DNA of 64,000 bases, taken from NCBI RefSeq assembly GCF_004193775.1, contig NC_041019.1:9100204-9164203 (forward strand), read 5' to 3'. Of the stretch, positions 37,081 to 50,790 are shown piece by piece; the first letter of the stretch is position 1, and each line of letters begins with the position of its first letter. Under the pieces are notes generated by a model, which saw only the letters and a program-made list of their open reading frames with translations, had not been told where the DNA came from and did no database searches. The stretch comes from Glycine soja. Lineage: Eukaryota; Streptophyta; Magnoliopsida; Fabales; Fabaceae. The translations under genes were made by a program, and so were the position numbers.

Positions 37081-38356
37081 AACTAAACAAGGCTTCCGTA
37101 ATAGGCATTCCACAATCCCACAAAATTGTCATCATGTAAATTGTAGATGCAAGGTGATAGCAAGGCATATAGAAAAAAGAGGTATTGTTTATCGAAATTG
37201 CAAGAGCAGGTTTACAAAATCTTAAGGTTAGTTTAGGAATTTTAAAAATATTAAAAGAAAGATGGGGTGCAGGGCGAGCTTTGAAGGGTGAAGGAGGAAA
37301 AACCCCAAGCTCCGGCACAAATAAAAAATACAGAGAATGTTCTATCGCACTTCATTTTTGGGCCTATACATGACTTTATTATTCCTTTTCTCCATTTCGT
37401 TATATTGTGAACTTCGACTTTGTATTTAAGACATTTAAATATGTTTTTAATCTTTTAAAGTTGAGTTATTTTTTTTAATTCTTCAAATTTGAAGTTATTT
37501 TTTAGTGCTTGAAATCTGTAAAATACTTTTTTCAATCTTTTTGTATAGCATGAGCCAAACATAGAACGAGACATCTGCAATTTACGACAACTTTTGATTA
37601 TTAAAATTTGATTTTTTTTTCTCTGTTATATTTTAGCTTCTGGTGGTTAAAAATATCATAATCAAATCACTAAAAGATTAATAATTCATTAATCGTTTTA
37701 AAAGCTTTTTTAATTTTTTTATTGGCAAGAAATAGCAACTTCCAATTTAAAGGGTCAAAAAGAAAATTTAAAGGACTATATCACTAAAATGATTCATCAT
37801 CAAGCACATCAAAACATTTGATGAAAGCAACATGTCCTCTCTATTATGATGTGCGAAGAAGTGTGGCATATACCAGTAGAAATAAGATAGGTGAAATAAG
37901 ACTTTGTTTTAATATATTTAGTTTTTTTAAAAAAACTTGAATATCTCTTGGTTTTAAAAAAAAATAGAGAAAATTTTATAGTAACATCCGTACAAAAATA
38001 TACTAGTAAATTTTATTACCATAATTCTAACAACACACTCTATTTAACATATTTTATAATAGGTTAAACTTTATTGAAGAATACAAAATTAAGGGAGAAA
38101 ATAAATAAAGTGAGACTCACAAAAAATGTAATTTTAAATAAATTTTAGTCAATAATAAAAAGTGAACAAAAAAAAAAAGTATGCTTTTAGCATTTTTCAT
38201 TACAAACTCTTCGTGATAAGTCCATGCACTCCTTTTTTTTTTTTTTTAATTTTTGTAGGGAATTACTATATGTGGCTGAATCCACAAGTAAATCTCTACA
38301 TGTAACTTTAATTTCTGTGTAATTCTTTAAGGTTGATTATTTTTTTCACTTTGGCT
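37081..38356. other. AT-rich intergenic spacer
   Basis: 37190-37370 is less AT-rich and has an open frame on each strand, neither recognisable. The rest holds nothing I can identify. Confidence 0.4.
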
Positions 38357-39180
38357 TAAGGGATGCCAAAACGGGTTTGACTCAGCAGATTGACTTGTGT
38401 AGTCCATCCAAACGAGTTCAGTGTTGGTTTGAAAAATTCAGTCCTTCAACCCACCAACCTGATAGGTAAAAAAGGATGAATCCAAGAGGAGGGATCATAA
38501 TTTTTTTTCACAATAATTTAAATATTTAATATTTTAATAAATAACTATTTAATAAATAATGTCCTTTATAAAAATATTTAATAATAATTTTATGTGTAGA
38601 ACTAGAAATAAGATCTACTATAAGAAAATTAAACAAATATAAATTCAAAAACTCAATACCCTATTTTTCTTATTATTTTTTCTCTATAAATATTTTATTT
38701 TTTTTTTAATTTTTCATATTTTTCTCATACATATACATGAAGAGTCTGGGGGAGTCCATGCTTGCCCCCTAAATCCATCCCTGCACGTAAAATGACCAGT
38801 TGGGTATAGTTGATCCCTTTTTTTTCTTGAATGAAATGAAAATTCAGTCTTTAATGTAAATGAGTAATTTATTTAGCTTGATTAACTTCTATTTGTTTAA
38901 AATTATGAAGCCCGATGAAGGTAACTTTTGTAGTAAATAGAATTTAAAACATTATCATCATCTCTTAAGTATCAACTATTAAGTGAGTTTCTTGATTTAC
39001 TAGTTCTATAAATTTTTTAATTATTTGATCATAAAATTTAGAGAAAAAAATGATTATAATATTTTTATTATGAATTGGGTTGAGATTTTCAACTTAATGA
39101 GAAAATGGATTCAACCTAACTTAATCCATTTTATGGTGGGTTGAAATAGGTTAGATTGACCTATTTTTTGCTAGAGTGTA
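38357..39180. mobile_element. Possible decayed hAT element hosting a nested insertion
   Basis: The left end TAAGGGATGCCAAAACGGG resembles hAT ends (TAGGGATGGCAA). The right end, inverted, carries TAGCAAAAAATAGGTC followed by repeats built on ACCTATTTCAACCCACC, like the left interior CAACCCACCAACC. Only part of the termini match and the flanks do not duplicate clearly. Confidence 0.3.
38471..38783. mobile_element. Small hAT-like MITE
   Basis: The right end inverted reads CAGGGATGGATTTAGGGGGC, and the left end reads AAAGGATGAATCCAAGAGGAGGG. Flanks TAGGTAAA (38463-38470) and CACGTAAA (38784-38791) agree at six of eight positions, compatible with an aged 8-bp duplication. Non-coding. Confidence 0.45.
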
Positions 39181-41024
39181 CTTTTAAGTTTTTGTTTGAT
39201 TAATTATTTTGATTGTTACAATCAGGTCCTTATGTTGATTTTCCTCTTCTTAAAGCTCATGAATTCTCATTTTCTTATCCAAATTCCTATAAATTAATTA
39301 TTTAAATATTTAAAAGATTCTTTTGCTTCAAATTCACCAATAAAAATATCATATTTTGTCCAAAATGAGAAAATTTATTTATTTTTCTCACACAAAACTT
39401 TAATCTCACGTATTAAAATTCTTAAAAATTTATCAAATTTATAACTTTGAACTTTTACAACTACTAGTTTTCTTATCCCGCGATGGCGGGAACTTTTTAT
39501 TTTTATTTTTTAATCTTTCTACTTTAAATATAAAAAATTAACATGATATAAAGTGAAACTATTATAAAATTAAAAATACTTTAATTTACAATAAAGTTAC
39601 ACATTAAAATAAATGATCATATAATGTAAAATTTTCTCAATTTTAAATTTGGTTAATAGTATTTTAGATTTAAGTCAATAAGATTTTATTGAGTGAATTC
39701 TCTGTTAAGAACACTTTTAGCTTTCCAATTTAATTCAAAAGTATTTGATAATAATAAATTTTTGTATGAAATTGATAAAATAATAATAGTATTAATTCAA
39801 ATTGAGTTTAATTTATAATGATTATCATTATAATTTTTTTACCATAGACATCCAATAATATTTGATTATTTTATTCATTAATAAGACTTCAAAGTAAAAT
39901 AAATTTGTATTGAGTATATGCATAAAAATATTTTACAGTAATAATGTATATAAAATAAACACTTCAAGCTTAACCATCAATAGTTACCATAAAAGAGAAA
40001 TATTACTAAAAAAATTTATTTAAATTAAATATACTTTCTTTCTCATGTATTCATTTTTAAAAAAAAATACGAATGTATATTTAGACAATACACTTTCTTA
40101 TAATTTAAAATGTATTTTAAAAAATATTTAGAAAAGATATTGCTAACAAAATTAAGCATATAAAGAATTCATGAAAAAACATTCAAATTTAATTAATAGT
40201 TTAATACACAACACTTATAAAATGTACCTTATTAAGGTTGTACAATCAATGTGCCTCATATATTAACTATATTCTTTATTATCTTAATATAATTTATTTT
40301 TTGAAAAAATGATTTAAAACTTATTTTTTTTATGCAAATAACAATGTTCTTCCCTTGTGGATTTTGAAATGGACATATTTTTCCTTTATAGATCATTATT
40401 TATCTCTTCATTCTTTTCATTACCGATACAAAAGGCTGGTGTTGTTAACTACAGCAATAGGTGACCAATATTATATGAATCACTTGCATTTGAATATAGA
40501 CGAAATGTCAACTATGACGTCAGGTCCATAAAAAAAAAAGACAATGAACGAATTACATTATTGAGGTAACAGTAAAAACTAAAAAGTCAAGACTTAAACA
40601 TGTTGTTGTGACTCATAAATACCTATTTTTTTTATCTGATGTTTAATAACTTTTTTTTAAGTTGAGTTATTAAAATAATATTTATTTTATTTTATTTTAG
40701 TCTCTAATAAACTAGTGAATTTTGAATTTATTTTTTAATAAATTAATAAATTTTATTTTAATTCTGACTAATAACAAATAGAAAAATTTATAAAGAAATA
40801 TACATAAATATTTTTAATTTATCTAAGATTAAAAATAAGTGTTAAGGATAAGAAATAAAATTATTATTTTATTAGAAACTAAAAAAAAATTATTTGAGAA
40901 CAAATATAAAAAATGAATATTTATTAGAAATAAAAATATATTTAGCTCAAAAACTAAACCCCTAAACCCATAACAATTTGACACCCGGTCAAAGAAAGAT
41001 TTTAAATTTATTAACATAGATATA
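39181..41024. other. Very AT-rich intergenic spacer
   Basis: No coding region or defined repeat on either strand. Confidence 0.5.
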
Positions 41025-41026
41025 TA

Positions 41027-41371
41027 CTCCATCCATTTCTTTTTAATGTTAGATTTTTGAAATTTTTTTATTTCTATTTATCCATCATTTATAAAATTTA
41101 AGATCACATATTTTATCAATTATACTCTTACATATTTTTTAATATATATATTTTAAATTTTTTAATATTTATTTATTTTACATATTTATTTATTTATTTC
41201 TATTTTATCAATTATACTCTTACATATTTTTGATATTATACTCTTTTACCGTGGAATGAAAAAAAATGATAAAGAAGAAAATCTCATGACTGATTTATTA
41301 GAATAAAAAAGTTTTATTATGTTTCTTATTTTCTAAAAAAATCTTAAACAACACAGAAAAAGAAACGGAAG
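41027..41371. mobile_element. Stowaway-like MITE
   Basis: Left end CTCCATCCATTTCTTTTT; inverted right end CTTCCGTTTCTTTTTCTG; TA on both sides (41025-41026 and 41372-41373). Inside, TTATCAATTATACTCTTACA occurs twice (about 41116 and 41206). The CTCC(A/G)TCC-TTTC terminus is the classic Stowaway/Tc1-mariner form. Confidence 0.65.
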
Positions 41372-41373
41372 TA

Positions 41374-44344
41374 ATAATAAATTTGCTATGTTAACTCCGT
41401 CCTGAACCCTCGATATTGATCATAATAGATGAAAAAACAATTATACCTTTCATTTTTATTCAGCGGCTCCATGCTTATGATTTGAGATTTTCTTGTCGAT
41501 TAATGATATCTTAACATCTTTATACTTCAAACACTTTATTAATATCTATTTTTTTCATCTCTTTCTATCACTTCATCTCCTTTTTATTTCTTTTTCTTTT
41601 TCTCACTAGATATCAAATAAGTTTTATTTGACTTCCACCAATTATTTTTGTTTCTTACTGCAAAGTAAAATGTTTTTTTTTTGTTGAAACAAAATTTTGA
41701 TAAATTAAATTTGAGGGATTCACAAGGATTAGCAGACTTCAAAGCTTCAAAAATACTTAAAAATTGCACACCAAAATTCTTATATAATAGGATTCAAACT
41801 CACATTCATTGAAAATTAAAAAATAAGTCTATTTCTTACCAAATGATCAACTAAAGTTATGATGTGTACTCCTGTGATCCAGAAACAAGATGCTGTTACA
41901 GTTTTATGTTGGGGGAAGCATACTTATTGCGTAAAGAGACTAATGAAATATGCCATAAAGATATACCACAAAAAACGCTATTGAGTTAGTGGTTCATATT
42001 GAGTGCTAGTTTCTTTGATTGATTTTGCCCATAAGCATTAGATATGTGGTCCATCTGAGTATAACACACGGGCCTAGTGGAAACATGGATAATTGATTCG
42101 ATAAGGACAACTATAGATAATATATATATAGTAGTTGATATCCCCTAAGTCTTATAATATGAGGCTGCCACAGGTACAATATATGTCCATTTTGATAATT
42201 GATTGTTTTCCCTGCCATTGATGATCATTCTCGATGAAATAACTATTAATTTGAAATTTCTAAACGTTATCTCAGCAAATGGATAAAGGTTTAACAGTTA
42301 TTAGCATATTTAGATAGAGTTTGATTAGAATATATAGTAAAGAAGATTTTTTACATGATCATAATTATATATTAGCATATATTTAAAATCTTTTCACCAA
42401 CAAATTATTAAAATTAAACTCATTTTTATATGAGTTTAATGTGTATACAAATCGATTTTATCTTATCATTTAATCATAAGTCATCATTTAAATGATTTTA
42501 AGATAATTATTTATAAAAAAAAAAGAGACAAACGGCTCAGACCCTTAAAAAATTGAATTTCACAATGGAACTCAGTAAATACAAGTTTTATCTTTCCTGC
42601 TAAGATCTAACTTTTGCACGAAATAACACAAAAAAGTCCACAGGTAAATTCGAAGGAGTCTCCCCGAAGCTATCAAAAGTGAATTACATTCAAAAAAACG
42701 GTAGTGATGGCGTGAAAAATTAATGATGCCAAAAAAAGTACTTACGTGCTTAATGATCAAGTGGGATGATACGACATTTCATTTGTCACATATTATTTAA
42801 TAGATGTTAGATAATTTTTTTTTTAAAAAAACTATATTTTAAGTACGAACTTAATTAAACCATTAAAAAATGGATAAAAATATTTTTAGTTCTCCACTTC
42901 TCCCGCTGATAATGATAGCTTGTACCTTTCTTAGCAACGGCTAACAGTTGATTGCTGTGAAATTGCCAGAGTTGATAATTATCTCTTATCTTCTCTTAAC
43001 CTTACATGGGTATCCAGATCGATAAGCTTTCCTTGTCTCCATTTAGATCTTTATTTTCTTTTGAAAAACTCTTGATCGTAATTGAAGCTTTGTTATCGTT
43101 GATTGATGTTCAAGTTTTAAGGATATAGTCACAAGTCACAACTGGGACATGTAAATTGGATTGAATTGACTTCACAATTTAAATGGATGCGATTAAATTG
43201 ATACACATCATAATTCAATTTAATATGATCCTTAGTCACAACCATAATTTGATTTGATTCTACTGAGGTGTTTGGTTGAATTGACTTGATAGTTTATTTG
43301 TTAAACCATGTTCTAAACGATAATTAATATTAATTTCATAATTTTAATATTATATAATATTTTAGGTGATAAAATAATATAATTAAGAAATAAAAAAATT
43401 CAAATTATTTTATATGACTAATTAAATTATATATTTTGTAAAAAAACAATACTACTTTACAAAATAATTTATACTGTTATATTTAAATATATGCTTTTTT
43501 GTTTATCTTAAAAATATTATAGATTAAAATAACATTTTTTGAAAAACCTTTTTTAGAAAAAGTTTTAAAAAATGACTTTACTGGTTTTACACTAGTTCAA
43601 GTCATTCCTTATTAATTCTGAAATGAGCCAAGTTTTTGAAGTTAATGAACTAAGAACAAGACTAATTCTTAGTCAAAATGATCAAACTAGCTAATTCAAA
43701 TCCATTTTTTTTAAAAAAATAATGATGAAAACTCAACCATTTTCTTTTTGCCGAGGGAAAACTCAACTATTTACTCTCCAATATTTGTGTACTTCCTACA
43801 AAAATAATTTAGAAAAATAAGTCATAGGATCCTAAATGAGAAAACCCTAAGCCACCGACTCCAACTAATTCATACTAAATCTAATCAATCCTATCTCCTC
43901 TATGTTATTGATAGTCCATCTTAATTTGTCTTAGTAGAGAATTTCAGTGAGCTACCGTTTCATATGTACAAGATACTGTAATTACTGTCAGGACAAATTA
44001 GACATCCAACTTGTGTATTCACAAAGACCTAATTGCAAGAGAGTGAATCATGCATGAAGGAATTAAGTCCATTTTCTATTCCTTTTCTTGATGCAGTTGG
44101 TCTATACTGGACTTGGACTAAGCTGATTCTAGTAGGTTAAACTGTATTTCTTTTTAAGAGAATGTTAACTAATCCTTTAAAACATTGCTATTAAAAAAAA
44201 TCTCGATAACACCATTTTTTTAATTTTCATTTTAGACAATAGTGCGATGTCATATATTTATTTTTTGTATTGCTCAATTAAAATTGAAATTTTATGAGCA
44301 ATGCATGCAAACCTTTAATATATTATGAAATATTGAGATAAATT
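41374..44344. other. AT-rich intergenic spacer
   Basis: No coding region. 41840-42240 and 42880-43090 are less AT-rich, with no recognisable frame or RNA. Confidence 0.45.
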
Positions 44345-44615
44345 TGAGAGAATAATTCCAAAATAGATACTTTATTGCACTTTTATTTTTCTATTTCTAT
44401 ATAATCTTAAAGAATAGTATCATCAAAATAGACACTTTATTACATCTTTGGATTTCTATTTCTATTTTCTCGTTATTTTACATAGAAGAACCTCTACTTT
44501 AATTAGGGATATAAATCTTAGAGAATAATATCAAAAATAGATACTATATTACACTTTGGTGTTTCTATTTCTATTTTCTCGTTGTTTATTATAGAAGAAC
44601 TTCTACTTAAGGAAG
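44345..44615 (+). repeat. Three degenerate tandem copies of a ~75-90-bp unit
   Basis: Copies start near 44357, 44430 and 44522. Shared blocks are AATAGATACTTTATTGCACT-like, TTTCTATTTCTATTTTCTCG and AGAAGAACCTCTACTT. Spacers carry ATCTTAAAGAATA / ATCTTAGAGAATA. Confidence 0.7.
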
Positions 44616-45260
44616 ACAAAAACATCTGTTCCATCAAATATTTGTAGAAAAACTTGTTAGTTATATATAGACTAAAAGTAAGGATAGGATGGATTACTTA
44701 ACCAAAGACTAGAGTTGGATCTCTAATTTAAACATACATTTGTGATTAAAAATACTATTTTACCCTAAAAACTAAAAAGGGCTAACTTCATAGAAAAACA
44801 ATTAGTTAATGCCAAAGAAAATATCTAGTTACCTGTTAGTTACACACACCAAAAAAACTCGTTTATTAATAGATCAGGGATGGATAATAAAGTATTTGTA
44901 CTTAAAGGATATTTTCACTTTGAAATTATTTAAATACTGTTAATTATATATTAATAAATTGTTCTGATTTATAATATTAATATAAAAGAATAATTTAAAA
45001 TGATATTTTTTAATATCAATATATGTTATAAAATTATTTTTAATATTTTTTTGTCTAAATCACATGTGTCGATCACCGGAGATAGTCGTGTTTGAGCAGA
45101 ATAAAATCATTGAATAACAAAGCTCTCTCCCTCCAAATATTCAATATAGTTACATATTGGGGACTTGAACTTCAAACCCCTAAAACTATTTTTTAGTATG
45201 AATATATGATTGAAAATATTTTTTATTTAAAACTTATATTTTAATAAATATTCATAAATA

Positions 45261-45270
<10 letters not shown>
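44616..45270. other. AT-rich spacer
   Basis: No coding region or defined repeat. Confidence 0.5.
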
Positions 45271-45322
<52 letters not shown>

Positions 45323-45324
45323 TT
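45271..45324. repeat. (TA)n followed by a T tract
   Basis: About 17 TA units run into about 20 T, as at 8987-9052. Confidence 0.98.
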
Positions 45325-45616
45325 GCTTAACAATTATCCTGTAAGTACAAACAAATATGAATGTATTATATCTATCTGGCCTCTTTGCCATCTCTAACCA
45401 AACTTAGAATATATTGGTGGACTTTCCAAATGAACCTCACACGACTTATGTGATGCCGAGAAGAAGAAAAAAATAACAATATTTTTTTTAAATTTAAATA
45501 TATTTTTAATCTCTATAAATAATTAAAATTTTATTTTTAATCCCTCTAAATAAATATTTTTTTCTAGTCCCTCGTTTTATAAAGTATCACAATTGAATCC
45601 AATCACTTACTCCATC

Positions 45617-46487
45617 CAGGGGAGAACCTAGTAAAAGAAGTTAGGGGGACAAATATAACTTAGATAATTTTATAATAATAAATTATATTAATTATTTATT
45701 TTATAAAAAAATGCCTGAAATCTATTAAAGTAAATTTCCATAAATGTTGCATACAACTTAATATTTAGTTTGTTTTTCCAAAATTTATTTACTGATATAT
45801 ATCCATTAAAATCTATAAATTTCTTTCAAATTCTTTAAATTCTTATGATATATATTTATTAAAATTTAAATTATTATAAGAATGTGATAAATTATAATAT
45901 TTCTATATAATCTTTAAAATTCACAAGACTTTTTTTATGCTAAAATAATATTTTAAAATCCTAATCTAATATACCCCTTAATTCCTATAGTAATTATCTT
46001 ATAACAATGATCATAAGGGACTGGTTCAAGTTCGATACACACAAAATGGCTATCTATAATCACAATTTCTTATGTAGTTTATAGTTTATATCATAGACAA
46101 AGATTAATTATAAATAAAATTTAATTCTTCAAATCAATTATAATTAATTCAATATAAAATGAAGGATAATAAAGCCATTTGATTAAAAATGTAAATATTT
46201 TTAACCTTTAAAATAACATTATTACATTATAGAAGGAAAACATATTAACAAATGAAGTATATTTTGTTTTGAAAAAGGAAAAATGTAAACATTTCAATGA
46301 TGAAGACTTTAAAAGAAAAAAGTATTTATAAAAATATAGAATAGTTGTCTAAAAAGAAAAAATATATCATTATTCTTTTAATGAATACTATAAAAAGTGA
46401 ATAAAATAAAGAATTAATACTTAAGTACTATAATTTCTATAATCAAAGTCTTTAAATAAAAATAATTAATTTAATATTTAAGTATTA

Positions 46488-46527
<40 letters not shown>

Positions 46528-46571
46528 TATAATTAGAAAAAGCCCCTCCACTACAGGTAGGTCCACCCTTG
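45617..46571. mobile_element. Non-autonomous hAT element
   Basis: Left end CAGGGGAGAACCTAG; inverted right end CAAGGGTGGACCTAC (11 of 15 match). Flanks ACTCCATC (45609-45616) and ATCCCATC (46572-46579) agree at six of eight positions, compatible with an 8-bp hAT duplication. The 955-bp interior is AT-rich, non-coding, and includes the microsatellite at 46489. Confidence 0.6.
46489..46524. repeat. (TA)18 microsatellite
   Basis: Perfect TA run inside the hAT element. Confidence 0.98.
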
Positions 46572-46579
46572 ATCCCATC

Positions 46580-48515
46580 AATTAGCATTAACAATAATTT
46601 AATTTTTGACGGTAAAAAACTGCTACAAAATATGAATTATAAATTACGAAATGTGACTATTTTTAACTAGCACAAAAATCACAACTCTAAAGATTATCTT
46701 TATTCACAACATGCTTGAAGTATGAAAAGTTATGATTTTTGTGGTGGTTAAAAACTATCACATTTTGTAGTGATTTTTGCCGACCAAAAAATTAAATCAC
46801 GGTTGACTTTAGTTACCAGAGTCAATAACTGATTTCAATTGCTGACACATTTTATAAAATGAAGGGAAAAAAAATCAACAATGTGAAATACAGGACTAAA
46901 AAACGAACTTTTTTATATTTATGAAGACTAAAAATAGGTTTAATCCTATCTTTTATTTAGTTGAAGAGAAAGTGAAGGAAAACATATTCTAAAAACAAAA
47001 GTTCAATTTTTTAAGTCTTGCTTACCACTGTCCTAACTGGTTAAAGAATTAAAAGAAGAAAATTTCTAATGCGAAATTATATGAAAGCGCATTTAAAAAT
47101 CATAGGAAAATATATTTTCATGCATCCTAACAAAAACCTTTACCTTTTTACTTTCTTAAGTAGAGCCCTTTGGACACTTGTTAATATTTGTCATTTTTTT
47201 CCTCTCACGTTTTTTTTTTTCAATTCAAATTCATTTTGTTTTTCTTTTCCTTCACTTGATCTCCAATGTTTCAAAACACGCCTATTTTCTAAAAAATTCT
47301 ATGCTAAACATTAGAGGAAAAATGAGAACCCGTTTAGTCTTCCTATATAGACCCTATACAATTGTAATGCACCTAACCCACGTATGGTTATTTAACAAAG
47401 TTCCTTTCTATATGTGCGGAATCCTCCTATGGTTATAAGGAAAAATAACAAGAGTATGCATCACATGATTTGTTTTTTAATCAAATCTAAGTAGTCAATC
47501 TATGTTTTGGCCCACTGCTTTATTTTATGTGGTGCCATACAAGTCATGTGGGGCTGGTCACTCTCTTTTGAACCAATTTCAAAATCGGATAACAACTTCC
47601 AATCTCAAAGGAATTGGATAAGAACATAGCTTATGGAGGGACCCATTGGTCCTTCTTTCACAATAAAAGACACATCTAACCCAGCTACCACCCTTAAGAG
47701 ATTCTAGTAAAAATAGTAAAAGAAGAGTGTTTCAATGGCCCCAAATTCTCATCCTTTTATGTTTTAAAATTTAACACCAAAAATAGAAAAGCTATCCACA
47801 TTGAATGCCAAGCGCAATTTCTGGTGATGTGTTTGGTTGCTTTAGTTAGACATGAATCCCCCACCAGCAGTACAACATATTCACCAATGATACACAAAAC
47901 AACACGCATAACCAACTAGAATAATGATAAACTACAGAACAAAATCACTAACCTTTGGCTTAGAATGTCCTTTTGTTTTTTCAAAACATAATAATAAAAT
48001 ATGCACTAAACCTATGAATAAAAAAGCCTAATAATTATTCACCAGGGTATTCCTAATTGGAGACGGAGACTAATCATTCAAAATAAAGAAATTTATTTAA
48101 AGAATTGATCTTTCAATAGATGTTCTTGACTTAGGGATTGAACCCCTAATCTTAAGGGAAGTAATGACCATTCCACACCATGTTGGTAAAGCCTAATGAT
48201 ATCTCAATCATTCAACCAAAATAATGAAGCTTAAGCACCCCCCAAACCCAGAATTCCAAATTAGTTACATAGAACTTTCCAAGATCCAATGAGCCGACAC
48301 GAATTAACTAAACAGACTAAAAGTTTTCAATTGTTTGGTCTCTTTCTGCTTCAAAAACACTGGCAATTAAACAAGCTTTTTGGAAATACAAGACACTCCC
48401 TTATTCTCTGGCTGCATATACAACAGCTATATATGTCACAGTTTCAAGTCAGCTAGCACAAAAGGTTCCTATATATATAATAATCACCCCCTCCTGTGGT
48501 AACCAAACCCTGCTT
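46580..48515. other. Intergenic region, 3' side of the LEA-like gene
   Basis: 47069-47440 has two overlapping plus-strand Phe-rich frames of low complexity, not supported as genes. 47480-47720 and 48350-48515 are less AT-rich; the latter should include the 3' UTR of the minus-strand gene ending at 48516. Confidence 0.4.
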
Positions 48516-49386
48516 TCATTCATGCCCTTTGTACCTATTCTTAACTGATTCAACCTTTGACTTACCTATTGAAGCCTCTTCTGCACCATCAATTGCCTTG
48601 CCAAGACTCTGACTTGCCACCCCCTTTTGAGCTTCCTTGGCCTTCTCCTCGGCAACCCTCTCAAATTCTTCAGCTGTGGAAGGTGCCCTCTCTTCCATCA
48701 AACGGCTATGCTTTCCTTTGCTTGCTTGCCCATAATTCTAACATGCATGTTCATATATTCATTTAACAAGTAATTAATCAAAATCAATCACTGCATTTCT
48801 TGACCACTTTAATAAGCAGTTTCAAATATCACCAATTACATCGAACTAAACATTTTGCATGATTGATTACTTTTTGTAACAAACCCCATTTGAGTAGAGA
48901 TTGCATGATTTATTTTTCATGGGCTTTGATAATTTGATCCACTTTTCAGCCCTTAATTTCTACCCCCAACCAGAGGATCATGCAAACTAAAATAAAATAA
49001 AAATTCCTTTTATACATGTACTCTTCATCCTCAAGCACCCACCAAGTACTCTAACACTCAAAATGAACCAAAAACAAAGTGAAATTCAAAATAATCAAAA
49101 CCCAACATTTGCTTTCTCCAACTTAACTTTCCCATCTTAAACAAGAAAATAAAATTCACAGCGAGTTCCTTAAAGAAGAAGGAAACAAAAAAAAAAAGAG
49201 TAGAAAATTGTCATAGAACTTGGTGAAAAAAGTTTTAAAAATTAAATTAAGCACAAGCAAAGAGACAACAAAAGTGAAGGATATATAAAATACCTTAATG
49301 GGGTTGTAGAGAAGTGGCCTAGAGGGCTTGACCAAGGAAGATCGTGAAGAGGAGTTGAAGAGATTCAGGAATTGGGCACCAGCCAT
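48516..49386 (-). CDS. Small LEA-like protein with possible organellar presequence (two exons)
   Basis: Exon 1 (49294-49386) encodes MAGAQFLNLFNSSSRSSLVK PSRPLLYNPIK and ends at AAG/GTATTT. Exon 2 (48516-48737) starts after a TGTTAG acceptor with NYGQASKGKHSRL and continues EERAPSTAEEFERVAEEKAK to the end, YKGHE. Phase is 0 at the junction; total 104 residues. The N terminus is rich in Ser, Arg, Leu and Phe with no acidic residues for 31 positions, like a mitochondrial or plastid targeting peptide. The second half is a charged Ala/Glu/Lys-rich helix resembling group-3 LEA proteins. The family is unnamed to me; 'LEA-like' is by composition only. ABRE/G-box motifs upstream (49534-49569) would suit ABA or dehydration control. 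No lesions seen; gene structure is well supported. Confidence 0.75.
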
Positions 49387-49533
49387 AGAGAGTGTTAACT
49401 AGCTAGTGTTTTTGAGTTTCACTGCGTTAGCAAAAAAATGTTTATGTTGTTCGTTTTGTTGGATAGAGAGAGAGTGAGAGACGATGTTGTTGTGTTGGGA
49501 AATGAAAAATATTGGAGTTGGGAGAGAGTGGGG

Positions 49534-49569
49534 ACGTGTCTGTAGGTGGAAGCCAATGATAGGCACGTG
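49534..49569. promoter_or_regulatory. ABRE/G-box pair upstream of the LEA-like gene
   Basis: ACGTGTC at 49534-49540 and CACGTG (within GGCACGTGG) at 49564-49569 lie 150-185 bp upstream of the start codon. An ATTGG (CCAAT-type) motif on the coding strand lies between them, at about 49552-49556. ACGT-core pairs are typical of ABA-responsive promoters bound by bZIP factors. Confidence 0.55.
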
Positions 49570-49599
49570 GTGCTGTTGTTGACATGCGACGCTTCATGC

Positions 49600-50024
49600 A
49601 ATCCAATAGGACAACATTGCAGACTTCGAAGGAGTAGGATATGCCCCCTATTTTTTGTATCAATCTCAATCTAAGTAAATCCAATGAATCCATGAATCCA
49701 AGTTTATTGTAGTATATTAGTTGACATTACTTTTTATTTTTATTTTTTACTATTAAATAGATTCTATATATGGATATGTCTATATATATATATATACTTA
49801 TGTTAAAAGTTTGATTTCTATATTTGTATATATAAAAAAATATCTTTTAGAAGAGTTGAATTTCTTAAATATTTAATGTCCCAAAGAATTAATCTGAGCT
49901 TATATATAAAAAGGTTTTATGGGCTTTTCAAGAAGAATAAACTTGTATATTTAAATGAGTCTTGCATAAAGTTTAATGTGTAATGTGTTAAACTTTAAAA
50001 GGTGTATTTCAAGTCATGTAATGC
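49600..50024. other. AT-rich spacer upstream of the LEA-like gene
   Basis: No coding region; may hold distal promoter sequence. Confidence 0.45.
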
Positions 50025-50790
50025 TGTTGGGATTTAAAAAGTTTTGATGATTTCATAACCTTTAAATGATGAATAGATGAATACATCGTTAGATTAATTC
50101 ATGAAGTTGTTAAGAGTGCAAAATCATGTGGAAAACATGATAACTTGAATTTTAGATAGTTGAAATGTGATTTATCTGAAGCTAATGTCATCATTCAATA
50201 TTTCTCATGTCTTTTAAAGAAAAATGAGAATTCCATATGTAAGTTAAGAATCAAGGAGTTATATGAAGTGTACGCTAGTAAATCAAACTAGTAAGACAGA
50301 AAAATGTGCTACAACAGAATTGTGCGTGCATAAAACGTGAAAAAGCACAATCACAAATACACCTAATCTATGCAAAAACTGTTTGCAAAATAGATATATA
50401 AAAGCACTCTGCTACTAAAAAGAGGCCATCCAACATCTCCATACATTAATCACCAGAAAATATTCATCATTTTCTTATGTTCATAGTCTTCGATATTCTT
50501 TTTTCAAAGGACTATTTATACGTGTGAGATGTTAATAAGAAAACGAGAGAATGGGCAAGCAAGTAAAGGTCAACATTCTTTTATTCTTTCATTTATTTCT
50601 CTAATTTCTATTGTATTATTTTTCTACACCTCCTGTGTAATTGGAAAATATTTGTATGTAGCTTTTATTATGTTTTACTATAAGATTTTTAAGATAGCAT
50701 CAAAAGGTTCTGTGTTTCGTTTATTATGTTGTTGGTGTTGTCCACACAGCAGTTGGGGTGTATATACGAGTAAGAAATACTAGTACTACA
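50025..50790 (+). mobile_element. LTR-like remnant
   Basis: It starts TGTTGGGATTTAAAAAGTTT, then TTGATGATTT, like many legume Copia LTRs. The end of the block has ACACCTCCTGTGTAATTGG, then TGTTGTTGGTGTTGTCCACA and GTGTATATACGAGTAAGAAA, which resembles the R-U5 part of such LTRs. The exact 3' end and a 5-bp duplication were not found. The plus-strand frame at 50529-50783 is an artefact of this sequence. Confidence 0.4.

Noticed and set aside
48121..48190. tRNA-like T-arm (AGGGGTTCAATCCCT on the minus strand)
   Set aside because: No matching acceptor, D and anticodon arms could be laid out around it.
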